Source: Roseburia zhanii
GTDB taxonomy: Bacteria > Bacillota > Clostridia > Lachnospirales > Lachnospiraceae
Assembly: GCF_014287635.1 (NCBI RefSeq)
Contig: NZ_JACOPH010000014.1
Coordinates: 20,589 to 84,588, forward strand
Direction: 5' to 3'
Length of the DNA: 64,000 nucleotides
A model generated the notes under the pieces. The model was not told the DNA's origin. It ran no database searches and saw only the letters and a list, made by a program, of their open reading frames with translations. The stretch's first letter is position 1, and the number at the start of each line of letters is the position of its first letter. Positions 19,891-28,618 of the stretch are shown here, piece after piece. A program made the translations under genes and the position numbers.

Positions 19891-20502
19891 TCACGCCTTT
19901 TCTTTTGCTTCCAAATCATCCAGAGGGATATATACTCCTCTGTTAATTGTCCAATAATCCTTATAAGCGTAACCGTCCATTGTCCCAACCAACAGCTTCG
20001 TTGACTTCTTAAATCCTACTCTTTTCATTGCTTCAATTCTTTCAACTGCATAAACAGGAACTTTTGTAATTATTTCCTCGCACTCAAACAAATCAAATGT
20101 AGGTGGTACAATAAGATTCATAATTGTAAAAATTTCTTCTGAAGTTTCATATTCACTTTTCAAATCAAGTCTAAGAACACCCACATGATTAAAGTTGTCG
20201 TTTGCACTACGATGAAACACTTCAATCGTGCCGATAGCTTCATGCTTTTCTTTGTCAATAATTGTCCACCTGACAAACCATTTGGATGAATAGGAACTAA
20301 GCCAAAACTTAATAGCTTGTCTCATTCGATCTTCATTTGGATAATAGAAATTATCTCCATGACAATTATCGCTGTTGAAAAACGGTAGTGCATTTTTATC
20401 ACTATACACGCTTACAAGATCCTCGGCATCATCAAGTTGCGAAAACCTCAGTAGAAATTTATCATTTTCAAAAGCTGGACAGTTTTCATATACGTCTGAC
20501 AT
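19891..20502 (-). CDS. GNAT-like N-acetyltransferase
   Basis: 203 residues starting at an ATG after AGGAGG. The N-terminal pattern LLRFSQLDDAEDLVSVYSD and the central IGTIEVFHR strand fit GNAT acetyltransferases of the RimJ/RimL-like branch, as does a C-terminal AVERIEAMKRVGFKKSTK segment typical of the acetyl-CoA-proximal helix and strand. Its substrate cannot be told. It is downstream of the anti-sigma-type gene on the same strand (48-base gap) and probably belongs to that operon. Confidence 0.78.
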   Translation of the reverse strand: MSDVYENCPAFENDKFLLRFSQLDDAEDLVSVYSDKNALPFFNSDNCHGDNFYYPNEDRMRQAIKFWLSSYSSKWFVRWTIIDKEKHEAIGTIEVFHRSANDNFNHVGVLRLDLKSEYETSEEIFTIMNLIVPPTFDLFECEEIITKVPVYAVERIEAMKRVGFKKSTKLLVGTMDGYAYKDYWTINRGVYIPLDDLEAKEKA

Positions 20503-20550
20503 TTTATTATACCTCCTGAAATTTTGATTTGTTCAGCTAAGATGAGTATA

Positions 20551-21483
20551 TCATTCTGTTGTTATACCAGCGGCAATTTTTATCAGTTCGTCCATATCAA
20601 TAGAGCCATATATAGAAAAGAAATCGCCATCCCGCTCATAGCAAATATAATTCAAATCATCTTTCTTGAAGTAGTAGCCAATCACACCATCCTTGTCAAA
20701 CGATTCAATTTCTGTATTTTCTGCGTCGGCGTAAATCCTTGTATCTGATTTACTAAGAAGAATATTAAAATAACTCGATTCGTTGATGGCATATTCATAG
20801 GCAAGCATTTCCGGCTGTTCAACCGTATTCTTCAATTCCGCCCCGTCGGGAAGATAGGTAGGCTTATAGCTCTGCAAATCGGGCTTTGTGTTTTCCCCGT
20901 CGCTTTGCAGTTCAAAGATACTGTATTTTTCAAATGTCTCGACTATCCACGCAATCACTTTTTCCCTGATCTTTGCATTAGTTACCATAGCCGTTGAGAA
21001 CAACAGGGTTATGGTAATTGCTGCGACTGCAACAGCTTTGCCGAACCGTCTGAACACAATATGCGTTCGGCTCTTTCCGGTACTACTTACAGCAGCATCC
21101 TCTTTTAGCTCCGTGCGTAAATAGTCTTTCATAGCAATTTTACAGGCGCGATTGAGAGAAGCATCCGAAATCACTTGCTCCGAGCTAAGCCCCATGCTTG
21201 TAGAAAGTAGTTCACGGTAAAAGCGGAAGCGACCCTTTGCATTTTTCATTTGGAAAAACTTTTCAGTTTCTTGGGGAGATAGCCGGAAGCAGTATCTACT
21301 AAATAATAGAACAATTCCCTGATGCGGCAAGTGCAGAATCTTTTCGCTTAATTCTCGGATCTTTGCTTTCGGTAAATCTACACAGGAGTAGGCGTCATTA
21401 TCGGCGGCAGAGCGAACTTCTATATCCTTTTCAAAGCTGGCATTTGCTGCTTCATGCAGCATGGTTTGCCAATTCATATCCAT
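20551..21483 (-). CDS. membrane anti-sigma-type protein paired with the ECF sigma factor
   Basis: The start at ATG 21483 is supported by GAGGAAAGGTG upstream; it lies four bases after the sigma stop, so the genes are translationally coupled. The 310-residue protein has a cytoplasmic N-terminal half (about 1-165), one membrane segment (about 168-190, FGKAVAVAAITITLLFSTAM) and an extracytoplasmic C-terminus resembling DUF4367 domains (YLPDGAEL near the start, YERDGDFFSIYGSID near the end). This topology is typical of Firmicute anti-sigma factors encoded behind ECF-like sigma genes. It probably holds the sigma factor inactive until an envelope signal arrives. Confidence 0.8.
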   Translation of the reverse strand: MDMNWQTMLHEAANASFEKDIEVRSAADNDAYSCVDLPKAKIRELSEKILHLPHQGIVLLFSRYCFRLSPQETEKFFQMKNAKGRFRFYRELLSTSMGLSSEQVISDASLNRACKIAMKDYLRTELKEDAAVSSTGKSRTHIVFRRFGKAVAVAAITITLLFSTAMVTNAKIREKVIAWIVETFEKYSIFELQSDGENTKPDLQSYKPTYLPDGAELKNTVEQPEMLAYEYAINESSYFNILLSKSDTRIYADAENTEIESFDKDGVIGYYFKKDDLNYICYERDGDFFSIYGSIDMDELIKIAAGITTE

Positions 21484-21487
21484 ATCG

Positions 21488-22021
21488 TCACCTTTCCTCA
21501 TACAGTTTTTGGAGCTTCTTGACGAGCCGCTGCCCACGTTTTTTTGCGGCATCCTCCGAAATGTTCAGCAATTCACCAATCTCTCTATATCCCATTTCCA
21601 GCGTATAGCGAAGATAGATAAAATGCCGATCATCGGGATTAAGCTGATCTATTACCTCAGTCAGCCTATGTACATCTGCATTGTGAATACATTCATCTTC
21701 AATATCGTCCGTGTCCTCGTCCGAAATATTGTCCCAGTAATCAATGTGAACACTCTGTTGTAATTGACGTAGTACGTCAATAGAAGCATTTTTCACTATG
21801 GTAACGCAGAAAGCGGTCATTTGGGGACAGGGTAAATCAGAAATTTTTTCGATGTTGTCCATGATTTTTATAAATGCAGTGGACACGACATCCTCTGCGG
21901 CTTCCTCTGACTTCACAATATTAAACGAAATGCGCTGGAAGTGGATATGATGCTCATGGAATATCCGCTCTACCAGCGCACGTTGTTCATCATTCAAAAC
22001 ACTAAATAGGAGTATCATCAT
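21488..22021 (-). CDS. ECF-type sigma-70 family factor
   Basis: 177 residues from ATG 22021, chosen for GAGG eight bases upstream (a longer in-frame start exists). Region 2 is visible as FNIVKSEEAAEDVVSTAFIK with a following helix, and region 4 as LNPDDRHFIYLRYTLEMGYR followed by EIGELLNISEDAAKKRGQRL, a helix-turn-helix. It directs RNA polymerase to alternative promoters. The three GTCCCTTTTT-N11-CGTTATA sites within 2.7 kb are the obvious candidates. Its own promoter looks like sigma-A (TATAAT near 22125), so no positive autoregulation is evident. Confidence 0.88.
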   Translation of the reverse strand: MMILLFSVLNDEQRALVERIFHEHHIHFQRISFNIVKSEEAAEDVVSTAFIKIMDNIEKISDLPCPQMTAFCVTIVKNASIDVLRQLQQSVHIDYWDNISDEDTDDIEDECIHNADVHRLTEVIDQLNPDDRHFIYLRYTLEMGYREIGELLNISEDAAKKRGQRLVKKLQKLYEER

Positions 22022-22213
22022 ATAAGTTTCCTCATGGATAGCCCTGCAGCCATCCATTCTAAGTGAGCAAGTAAATTTATTCTTGCACATTATGGGTATT
22101 CGTTACAGCGTCTGCTTGTTTCAAATTATACCACAAGAATGTTGCGCAGGAAAGTGGCAACCCATTAACAAGGTATGAATCAAAAATAATCAAAAATAAT
22201 TTCAAAAAAGTTT

Positions 22214-22241
22214 GTCCCTTTTTTTGATCTTGACCGTTATA
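22214..22241 (+). promoter_or_regulatory. ECF sigma-type promoter B
   Basis: GTCCCTTTTT-N11-CGTTATA on the plus strand, the same blocks and spacing as sites A and C. It precedes peptide ORF B, then the secreted protease-like gene and the lipoprotein gene. Confidence 0.75.
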
Positions 22242-22276
22242 TGAGTAAAAGGACACGACAGGAGGTGAAATAAGCG

Positions 22277-22378
22277 ATGACACAGGTTACTACTCTGCAT
22301 AGGATTATGCGCGGGGCTGCTTATTTCTCCTGCCCACTATGGAGGCTGCGACTTAAAATCAGCAGGATAGGCGCATAG
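22277..22378 (+). CDS. 33-residue conserved peptide B, leader of a secreted-protein unit
   Basis: ATG follows AGGAGGTGAAATAAGCG, identical to the start context of peptide A. The product contains GAAYFSCPLWRLRLKISR and ends IGA. Conservation with peptide A is concentrated in the C-terminal two thirds at both DNA and protein level, which suggests that either the peptide or the RNA carrying it is functional. A hairpin (22371-22404) starts at its stop codon. Confidence 0.72.
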   Translation: MTQVTTLHRIMRGAAYFSCPLWRLRLKISRIGA

Positions 22379-22404
22379 TTTATACATGAAATATTGCTAT
22401 GCGC
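22371..22404 (+). promoter_or_regulatory. leader hairpin overlapping the stop of peptide ORF B
   Basis: GCGCATAG, which holds the last Ala codon and stop of peptide B, pairs with CTATGCGC 18 bases later. It is the counterpart of the hairpin at 19110-19146; the loop sequences differ while the arms are kept. Confidence 0.65.
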
Positions 22405-22462
22405 ATATTTAGGAAAGACAAAGCAGGATGTTTTCAGATAATTAAGTGAAAGGAGACTTATA

Positions 22463-23572
22463 ATGAAAAAGATATTAAGTGTTTTGCTTGCTTCTTTATT
22501 ATTGCTTTCGACAAGTGCCACCGCTTTTGCTATGGAAACTGAGACTAATGCAGATAATTGGTTGGTCAGTGCGAATCAGCATCAAATCATTCATAACGCT
22601 AAGATTGCTGCAGAAACAGGTCAAAATGTTACTCTGACAACAAAGATTCTGTCGGATCTAAGTGATAATCATTTTGAACTTGTCGAAGTGGGTGATACAG
22701 GATATATGATTTTCGACCCACAATCAGGCAAGTATTTGGAAGAAGCATTAGATTCGCCTTCTCCATATTTGGGACTTTCAGAAAACTTATACTACTTTGG
22801 ACCCCTTAACTATTATCAACTGTCGGGTGATAAATTTGTTCACACAGTAATTCATAACGAATACGATATGTCTTTTGCTGAATGCCGTTCTTTACAATCT
22901 GCATTTGATACGGCATTACAAAACTCTCGTACACAGAAAGATACAGAAGTATTAGCCCTTATGCAAACGAATCTAAATTCGAGGGCAAGTGTTAATAGAC
23001 TGCAATCTCATTTTTCAGCACGTGCAACAAATAAGTATATTCCAAACTACAAATATATCAAAAATGCAATTTATCCTGCAAACGAGAATAACACCTGTGG
23101 ATATACAGCAGCGTGTTTGATTTTGAATTACTGGCATAAAGTTAAGGGAAATGTCATTGACAGTTCATTCCTTGATTCTAATGGTAATTTAAAAACTACT
23201 GGAAACACTTTGCAAGACAAGTTACTCTCTTATGGAAAATCGAATTCCTCTTGGGGATTAACTATTCGAGATGTCTTAATCGACTATTGCAATGAGTATG
23301 GAGTTGCGGCAACTTCAACATACTATGTAACAAATTTCGATATTTTTGCAGAAGTTGGTCGAAACCGTCCAGTAATTGTATTCGGATATTTTCCTGATTC
23401 TCCTGGGCAAGTTCAAAGTCGTGGAAAAGTATTTCATGCAGTTACCGCTTATGGAACATCAACAAGCGGGCTTGTTACTAAACTAATTGTCCATTACGGA
23501 TGGTCTGGTTACAGTCACGTCACATTAGACGGTGGTTTAGTCGGTTCAAGTACACAGTTTGTATTAAATTAA
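22463..23572 (+). CDS. secreted papain-like/C39-like cysteine peptidase candidate
   Basis: 369 residues, AAGGAG before the ATG, and a signal peptide (KK, Leu-rich core, AFA cleavage near 23). After an N-terminal prodomain-like half, NNTCGYTAACLILNYW (near 215) provides a nucleophile-type Cys followed by a helix, KVFHAVTAYG (near 325) an active-site-type His, and VHYGWSGYSHVTLDG a further conserved segment. This order fits papain-fold peptidases (C10/C39/C47-like), but I cannot assign the family. Expression is likely from ECF-type promoter B. The following lipoprotein gene could encode an inhibitor or anchor (inference). Confidence 0.68.
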   Translation: MKKILSVLLASLLLLSTSATAFAMETETNADNWLVSANQHQIIHNAKIAAETGQNVTLTTKILSDLSDNHFELVEVGDTGYMIFDPQSGKYLEEALDSPSPYLGLSENLYYFGPLNYYQLSGDKFVHTVIHNEYDMSFAECRSLQSAFDTALQNSRTQKDTEVLALMQTNLNSRASVNRLQSHFSARATNKYIPNYKYIKNAIYPANENNTCGYTAACLILNYWHKVKGNVIDSSFLDSNGNLKTTGNTLQDKLLSYGKSNSSWGLTIRDVLIDYCNEYGVAATSTYYVTNFDIFAEVGRNRPVIVFGYFPDSPGQVQSRGKVFHAVTAYGTSTSGLVTKLIVHYGWSGYSHVTLDGGLVGSSTQFVLN

Positions 23573-23587
23573 AAAAGGAAGTTAAGT

Positions 23588-24013
23588 ATGAAGAAAGTCT
23601 TTACATTTTTTCTCGCAATGGCAATTATATTTGGAATTTCTGGTTGTGGAAAGAAAGAATATATTGTTTTTCCTTTTTCTGCATCAGATGTTGTGAAAAT
23701 TGAAACGTACTATTCTAACTCAGAGGCAGACACCAAGGAAAAAACGCTAACAGAAGAAGCGGATATTGACTACCTATATACGTTTTTTTCTGAGCTGCCT
23801 GTGAAAGATGCAAATTCAGATTCTACTAACGACGGTAGTACAATAAAATTCGTGTTTGATCTTTCAGATGGGACGAATTACGAACTTGTTTACATTGGTA
23901 TTGCAACAAAAAAGGGATACCTACAATCTGAAACTTCTGATTTTTATTATTTTACATCTTCTGACATCATTGGTGTTTGGGCAAACTTATCTAAGATGCG
24001 GCTTGACTTTTAA
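23588..24013 (+). CDS. lipoprotein, unknown function
   Basis: 141 residues with a lipobox (IFGISGCGKK, Cys near 20), so the mature protein is lipid-anchored outside the membrane. The remainder is beta-rich and resembles small single-domain lipoproteins found next to secreted enzymes. The start 15 bases after the protease-like gene with AAGGAAG indicates one operon. A role as immunity or inhibitor protein for the upstream peptidase is a guess from the arrangement only. Confidence 0.75.
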   Translation: MKKVFTFFLAMAIIFGISGCGKKEYIVFPFSASDVVKIETYYSNSEADTKEKTLTEEADIDYLYTFFSELPVKDANSDSTNDGSTIKFVFDLSDGTNYELVYIGIATKKGYLQSETSDFYYFTSSDIIGVWANLSKMRLDF

Positions 24014-24048
24014 CAATCCCTACGATTGGAAACAGCTTAGCACAAAAA

Positions 24049-24089
24049 ACGCGGGGCGCAGCAGTCATCATCGGCTGCCGCGCCCGCGT
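24049..24089. terminator. GC-rich hairpin between convergent genes
   Basis: ACGCGGGGCGCAGCAG pairs with CTGCCGCGCCCGCGT (one bulge). On the minus strand it is followed by TTTTTT, so it is best read as the terminator of the leftward gene at 24096-24344. Its high G+C contrasts with the surrounding sequence. Confidence 0.75.
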
Positions 24090-24095
24090 CATCTT

Positions 24096-24344
24096 TTACT
24101 CTGCGTCTGAAAGCGTCATGGTGAACTGCGCTTCCTCAAATGCTGCGTCGGTTATGTTTTGCAGTTTATGGATCGTCTGCTCTGCCAGCGGACGCATAGC
24201 TGCGTCCATATCCGGCAGTGCGTCGGAAATCGCCGCAATCGTTCTGCGGCAGTCGTGCTTGTGGTAAATGCAGATGGTTGATTGAATACGTTCTTTTACT
24301 TCTGATGCGGAAACACCTTGTTGATGTGCAATCGCTTTAAACAC
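24096..24344 (-). CDS. small protein resembling the Spo0A C-terminal DNA-binding domain, possibly a fragment
   Basis: 82 residues beginning VFKAIAHQQGVSASEVKERI, a helix-turn-helix pattern like that of short Spo0A C-terminal-like proteins. No ribosome binding site precedes the GTG, and the frame is open further upstream (RDTKQVFKAIA), so it may be a degraded gene. It is more G+C-rich than its neighbours, which suggests a different origin. It has its own GC-rich terminator. Confidence 0.4.
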   Translation of the reverse strand: MFKAIAHQQGVSASEVKERIQSTICIYHKHDCRRTIAAISDALPDMDAAMRPLAEQTIHKLQNITDAAFEEAQFTMTLSDAE

Positions 24345-24479
24345 CTGTTTTGTATCACGTTTTTTGATACCAAATATCTAACCACAATCTTTTTGACTAA
24401 ATTATTTCCATTTGGTAATACCCCAAAAACGTGAACAGAAAAAGACGCTAATGTATATACTATTCTAATTACTAACTAG

Positions 24480-24800
24480 GATGGGATTGATGATGCCCAT
24501 ATATATTATGTGAATAGGAAAGAGTATGTTGATTGGGCAGTTAAGGTGCTTACAGTCGTTCGAAGCGTATGGAGCACGTTTTCAGGTGAAGGAGCGAGCG
24601 AATGGAGAGAATCGGTTCACAAAGAATTTATAAAAACAGGAATAACTCCTAAAGATTATTTGGATTTTGTATGTAGTATTTTGCACATAAGCAGAAAAGT
24701 AAAAATAATTCTTCTGGATGGGACAGTCCAAGAGGCAAAGATATTAGATTTTCTTGATATGAGTTATGATTTGACGGATGGGCGAATCGAGGAAAGTATT
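24480..24800 (+). pseudogene. gene remnant joined to a transporter remnant
   Basis: The frame reads DGIDDAHIYYVNRKEYVDW and continues to about LDMSYDLTDG before running into the transporter sequence in the wrong frame. It has no start with a ribosome binding site. The residues look like a genuine globular protein segment, but I do not recognise the family. It is probably the left partner of a deletion that also removed the 5' half of the transporter gene. Confidence 0.4.
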
Positions 24801-25689
24801 GAATCTGGTCATCCAGTCTGTTACTGTTGGTGCAGTAGAAATGTTTGGTGGCGGTGCAGCCGCATGGAGAACTATCGCATTTATTTACTGTATTATAGGT
24901 ATTATTACCAATACACTTGCTGTATTTTCGGTAAAAGAGCTGTCAGATGAAGAATTAAAAGATGACAGTGTGGCAGGAGAGGAAGATGACAAACTTTCTT
25001 TTAAGCAGACAATAAAACTTCTCTTTAGTAATAAATATTTTTCAATGATTTGTGTGATCTATATTCTTCAGCAGCTTCGTGCTTCTATGGTGAATGTAGG
25101 AATCTTTTTTATGACATATGTATTGCTGAATAAGAATTTGTTCGGTGTATTTTCATGGGCGAATAATATTCCTTTGATCATTGCACTTGCCGTTACACCT
25201 GCACTGGTTTCAAAAATGAAAGGAATGTATAAGTTAAACAAGTATAGTTATATGCTTGCTACAGTATGCCGTTTGATGGTTGCAGTGGCAGGTTATCTGG
25301 GAAGTGTTCCGCTGATGCTGTTATTTACAGTTCTTACATCCCTCGGAGAAGGACCGTGGCAGGGAGACATGAGTGCAGTAATTGCACAGTGTTCAGAACA
25401 TACTTATTTAAAGAGTGGAAAGCGGATTGACGGTTCCATGTTCTCCTGTACTTCATTAGGTGTAAAGCTCGGTGGAGGTATTGGTGTTGCACTTTCAGGC
25501 TGGCTGCTTGACATAAGTGGATATATTAACCTTGATAATGCGGTTCAGCCGGATAGCTGTATCAATATGATGTATTTTATGTATCTGTGGCTTCCGTTTA
25601 TATTTGACATTATTATTACAGTCATTCTTTCATTCCTTAATGTAGAGAGTGCAAATATGAAATTAAAAGAAAATATGCAGAATCAGTAA
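24778..25689 (+). pseudogene. GPH-family sugar transporter, 5' half missing
   Basis: 303 residues with about six remaining membrane segments and the pattern FGGGAAAWRTIAFIYCIIGI found mid-way through glycoside-pentoside-hexuronide:cation symporters; full-length members have about 450-500 residues and 12 segments. The first half is replaced by unrelated sequence, and there is no ribosome binding site at the ATG at 24778. The position directly upstream of lacLM says it was the galactoside permease of this locus. It is probably non-functional. Confidence 0.78.
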
Positions 25690-25694
25690 TGAAA

Positions 25695-25725
25695 ATAGCC
25701 CCTGGAGTTTGACTTTAGGGGCTAT
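25695..25725 (+). terminator. hairpin between the transporter remnant and lacL
   Basis: ATAGCCCCT and AGGGGCTAT form a 9-bp stem with a 13-base loop and no T-run directly after. It separates the broken transporter from lacL, so lacLM may be partly protected from upstream transcription, or the stem may be a processing site in a former operon mRNA. Confidence 0.55.
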
Positions 25726-25755
25726 ATAGAAAATAAGAAAAAAAGGAGAATTATT

Positions 25756-27657
25756 ATGAACGCTGATATGAAATGGTTAGACAATCCGGAAGTGTTCCGT
25801 GTAAACCAGTTGGACGCACACAGCGACCATTGTTACTATATGGATTATGCAGATATGGAAAAATCAGAAAATCCTTTGATGCAGTCATTAAATGGACAAT
25901 GGGAGTTTGCTTTTAGCAAAAATGTAATGGACAGACCGGAAAATTTCTATGAGGAAAATTTTGATGCATCTTCATTTGATAAGATTATGGTTCCGGGGCA
26001 TATCGAACTGGCAGGCTATGACAAAATACGCTATATCAATACGATGTATCCGTGGGAGGGAAAAGAATATCACAGGGGTGCGTATAGTATGGAGAGTACC
26101 GGGGACGAGGCAGGAATGTTTTCCGAGGCAGAGTATAATCCTGTCGGATCTTATATCAAACGATTTGATTTGAGTGAGCAAATGCGTGAAAAGAAAATCC
26201 GTATCTGTTTTGAAGGTGTGGAAGAAGCGATGTATCTGTGGCTGAATGGTCAGTTTGTAGGATATGCGGAGGATAGTTTTACACCGTCAGAATTTGATCT
26301 GACACCATTTATCAGAGAAAAAGGAAATGTGCTGGCAGTTCAGGTTCACAAAATGAGTACGGCAGCATTTTTGGAGGATCAGGACTTTTTCCGATTTTTT
26401 GGAATTTTTAGAAATGTAACTTTAAAAGCAGTGCCAGAGGTGCATTTGGAAGATGTATGGTTTCAGCCAACACTAAACAAGGACAATATAAGCGGCAGGG
26501 TATCGGTAAAGATGAAAGTATCTGCTCCAGAAGGAAAGAAAGTATCTGCCCATTTGGTTTTAAAAGACAGAGAGAATAATCAGGTGGCAGAGGACAATAT
26601 CACCTTAGAGGAAAAAGCTGGAAGTCTTGTAGGAGTGATAGATACTGAGGTTGGAAGTGTTAAGGCATGGGATAATTACTGCCCATATCTGTATCACGCA
26701 TATGTAGAGCTTAGAGGCGAAGATGGAGAAATATTAGAGATAATTCCATATGACATAGGTTTCAGAAGACTGGAAATGATTGACAAGGTAATCTATTTAA
26801 ATGGTAAACGTCTTGTCATTACCGGAGTAAACCGTCATGAGTGGAGTGCAAAGACAGGAAGAAGCATCAGTATGGATGAAATGACAGCAGACATTGATTG
26901 TATGATTAGAAATAATATCAATGCAGTACGCACATGCCATTATCCGGATCAGATACCGTGGTATTACCTGTGTGATAAAGCTGGTATTTATGTAATGGCA
27001 GAAACGAATATGGAAAGTCATGGAACATTCCAGAAACTTGGTGCGATTGAACCATCGTGCAGCGTACCTTGTTCTATTCCGCAATGGCGGGAGGCTGTTG
27101 TTGACAGGGCTAGGAGTAATTTTGAAACTTTTAAAAACCATACAGCAATTCTTTTCTGGTCTTTAGGAAATGAATCTTATGCGGGTGATGACATAGAAGC
27201 AATGAATACTTACTTCAAGGAAAAGCAGGATGGCAGATTTGTTCATTATGAAAGCTCTTTCTATGACCGTAATTATGAGGAAACCATATCAGATGTAGAG
27301 AGCAGGATGTATGCAAAGCCTTATGAAGTGGAGGAATATTTAAATAATAATCCAAAGAAACCGTATCTTTTGTGTGAGTATATGCATGATATGGGTAATT
27401 CGATGGGAGGACTTGGTACTTATATGAAGTTAATAGATAAGTATGAGATGTACCACGGTGGATTTATCTGGGATTTCATTGATCAGGCACTTCTCGTGAA
27501 AGATGAAGTGACAGGAAAAGAAGTTTTGCGTTATGGCGGGGACTTTGATGATAAGCCTTCTGATTATGAGTTTTCAGGAAATGGAATTGTATTTGCAGAC
27601 CGTAAGGAAAAACCAGCTATGCAGGAAGTGAGGTATTACTATGGCTTATACAGATAA
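25756..27657 (+). CDS. lacL: beta-galactosidase large subunit (GH2, LacL type)
   Basis: 633 residues starting at an ATG after AAAGGAG. It contains the GH2 sugar-binding and immunoglobulin-like domains and the TIM barrel, with acid/base Glu in LFWSLGNESYAG (near 473) and nucleophile Glu in LLCEYMHDMGNSMGG (near 541). The length equals that of lactobacillar LacL (about 628), and the stop overlaps lacM by 17 bases, as in Lactobacillus lacLM, so this is the heterodimeric enzyme and not a broken single-chain LacZ. It hydrolyses lactose and other beta-galactosides in the cytoplasm. Confidence 0.93.
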   Translation: MNADMKWLDNPEVFRVNQLDAHSDHCYYMDYADMEKSENPLMQSLNGQWEFAFSKNVMDRPENFYEENFDASSFDKIMVPGHIELAGYDKIRYINTMYPWEGKEYHRGAYSMESTGDEAGMFSEAEYNPVGSYIKRFDLSEQMREKKIRICFEGVEEAMYLWLNGQFVGYAEDSFTPSEFDLTPFIREKGNVLAVQVHKMSTAAFLEDQDFFRFFGIFRNVTLKAVPEVHLEDVWFQPTLNKDNISGRVSVKMKVSAPEGKKVSAHLVLKDRENNQVAEDNITLEEKAGSLVGVIDTEVGSVKAWDNYCPYLYHAYVELRGEDGEILEIIPYDIGFRRLEMIDKVIYLNGKRLVITGVNRHEWSAKTGRSISMDEMTADIDCMIRNNINAVRTCHYPDQIPWYYLCDKAGIYVMAETNMESHGTFQKLGAIEPSCSVPCSIPQWREAVVDRARSNFETFKNHTAILFWSLGNESYAGDDIEAMNTYFKEKQDGRFVHYESSFYDRNYEETISDVESRMYAKPYEVEEYLNNNPKKPYLLCEYMHDMGNSMGGLGTYMKLIDKYEMYHGGFIWDFIDQALLVKDEVTGKEVLRYGGDFDDKPSDYEFSGNGIVFADRKEKPAMQEVRYYYGLYR

Positions 27658-28594
27658 GAATAAATTGAGAGTTGTATATGGAGATTATACACTTGGTGTA
27701 CATGGAGATGGGTTTGACTATATATTCTCTTATTCACAGGGCGGTTTGGAGTCTATAGTAAAAAACGGTTATGAATGGCTGTATCGTTGTCCAAAGCCTA
27801 CTTTTTGGAGAGCATTAACAGATAATGACAGAGGCAGCAGGTTTCACATTAAAAGTGGAAGCTGGCTCGCATCGGATATGTTCATTGACTGTAAAAAAAC
27901 TGAAGTTATTATGGATGGTGAATTGCAAAAGCAGTATGCTCCGGACAATAACAGCTATGGCGGTGATGTGGCTGCCGGGGAAATAATTGTGAAATATACT
28001 TATGAGACTGTCAGCAATCCAGTAACAACAGTCATTGTATCTTATACCATTGATGTAACTGGAAATATCAAGGTGGATGTGGATTACACAGGAGTAAAGG
28101 GACTGCCGGAACTTCCGGTATTCGGAATGAGGTTTATTATGCCGACACTTGCAGATAAATATATGTACAAGGGATTATCGGGGGAAACCTATCCGGACAG
28201 AAAGGCAGGGGCAGAAAAAGGAATTTATGAGGTATCAGATTTGAGCCTGACACCATATCTGGTTCCACAGGAATGTGGTATGAGAATGGATACAGAGTGG
28301 CTGGAGATTACAAGACATACAAGTCTTGATAATAGCAGAACGGATAGTTCACCACAGACATTAAGAATAGAAGAAAACGACAAGGCATTTGCTTTTTCGT
28401 GCCTGCCTTATACAGCATCAGAGATTGAAAACGCAACACACCATGAGGAACTGCCACCAGCAAGAAGAACAGTCCTTTGTGTCTATGGTGCAGTAAGAGG
28501 AGTCGGTGGAATTGATAGCTGGGGAAGTGATGTGGAAGATGATTATCGGATTAGTGCAGAAAAAGACATTCACTATTCCTTCATTATCCGCTAA
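27641..28594 (+). CDS. lacM: beta-galactosidase small subunit (LacM type)
   Basis: 317 residues; ATG 27641 has GAAGTGAGG eight bases upstream, inside the end of lacL. The start MAYTDKNKLRVVYGD and the motif FWRALTDNDRG match the small-chain (domain 5) portion of LacZ and LacM of lactic acid bacteria. It completes the active site of LacL in the complex. Because it has its own start and the expected length (LacM about 316-318), a frameshift interpretation is not needed. Confidence 0.93.
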   Translation: MAYTDKNKLRVVYGDYTLGVHGDGFDYIFSYSQGGLESIVKNGYEWLYRCPKPTFWRALTDNDRGSRFHIKSGSWLASDMFIDCKKTEVIMDGELQKQYAPDNNSYGGDVAAGEIIVKYTYETVSNPVTTVIVSYTIDVTGNIKVDVDYTGVKGLPELPVFGMRFIMPTLADKYMYKGLSGETYPDRKAGAEKGIYEVSDLSLTPYLVPQECGMRMDTEWLEITRHTSLDNSRTDSSPQTLRIEENDKAFAFSCLPYTASEIENATHHEELPPARRTVLCVYGAVRGVGGIDSWGSDVEDDYRISAEKDIHYSFIIR

Positions 28595-28618
28595 GTTTGT
28601 TTGAGGAGTTGCTTGCAA

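Noticed and set aside
24510-24950. 146-residue ORF as one gene
   Set aside because: Its second half is the transporter gene read in the wrong frame; only the first part can be a coding remnant.
25756-28594. lacL/lacM as a frameshifted single-chain beta-galactosidase
   Set aside because: Both parts have the expected lengths, own ribosome binding sites and the 17-base overlap known from heterodimeric LacLM, so two real genes are more likely.
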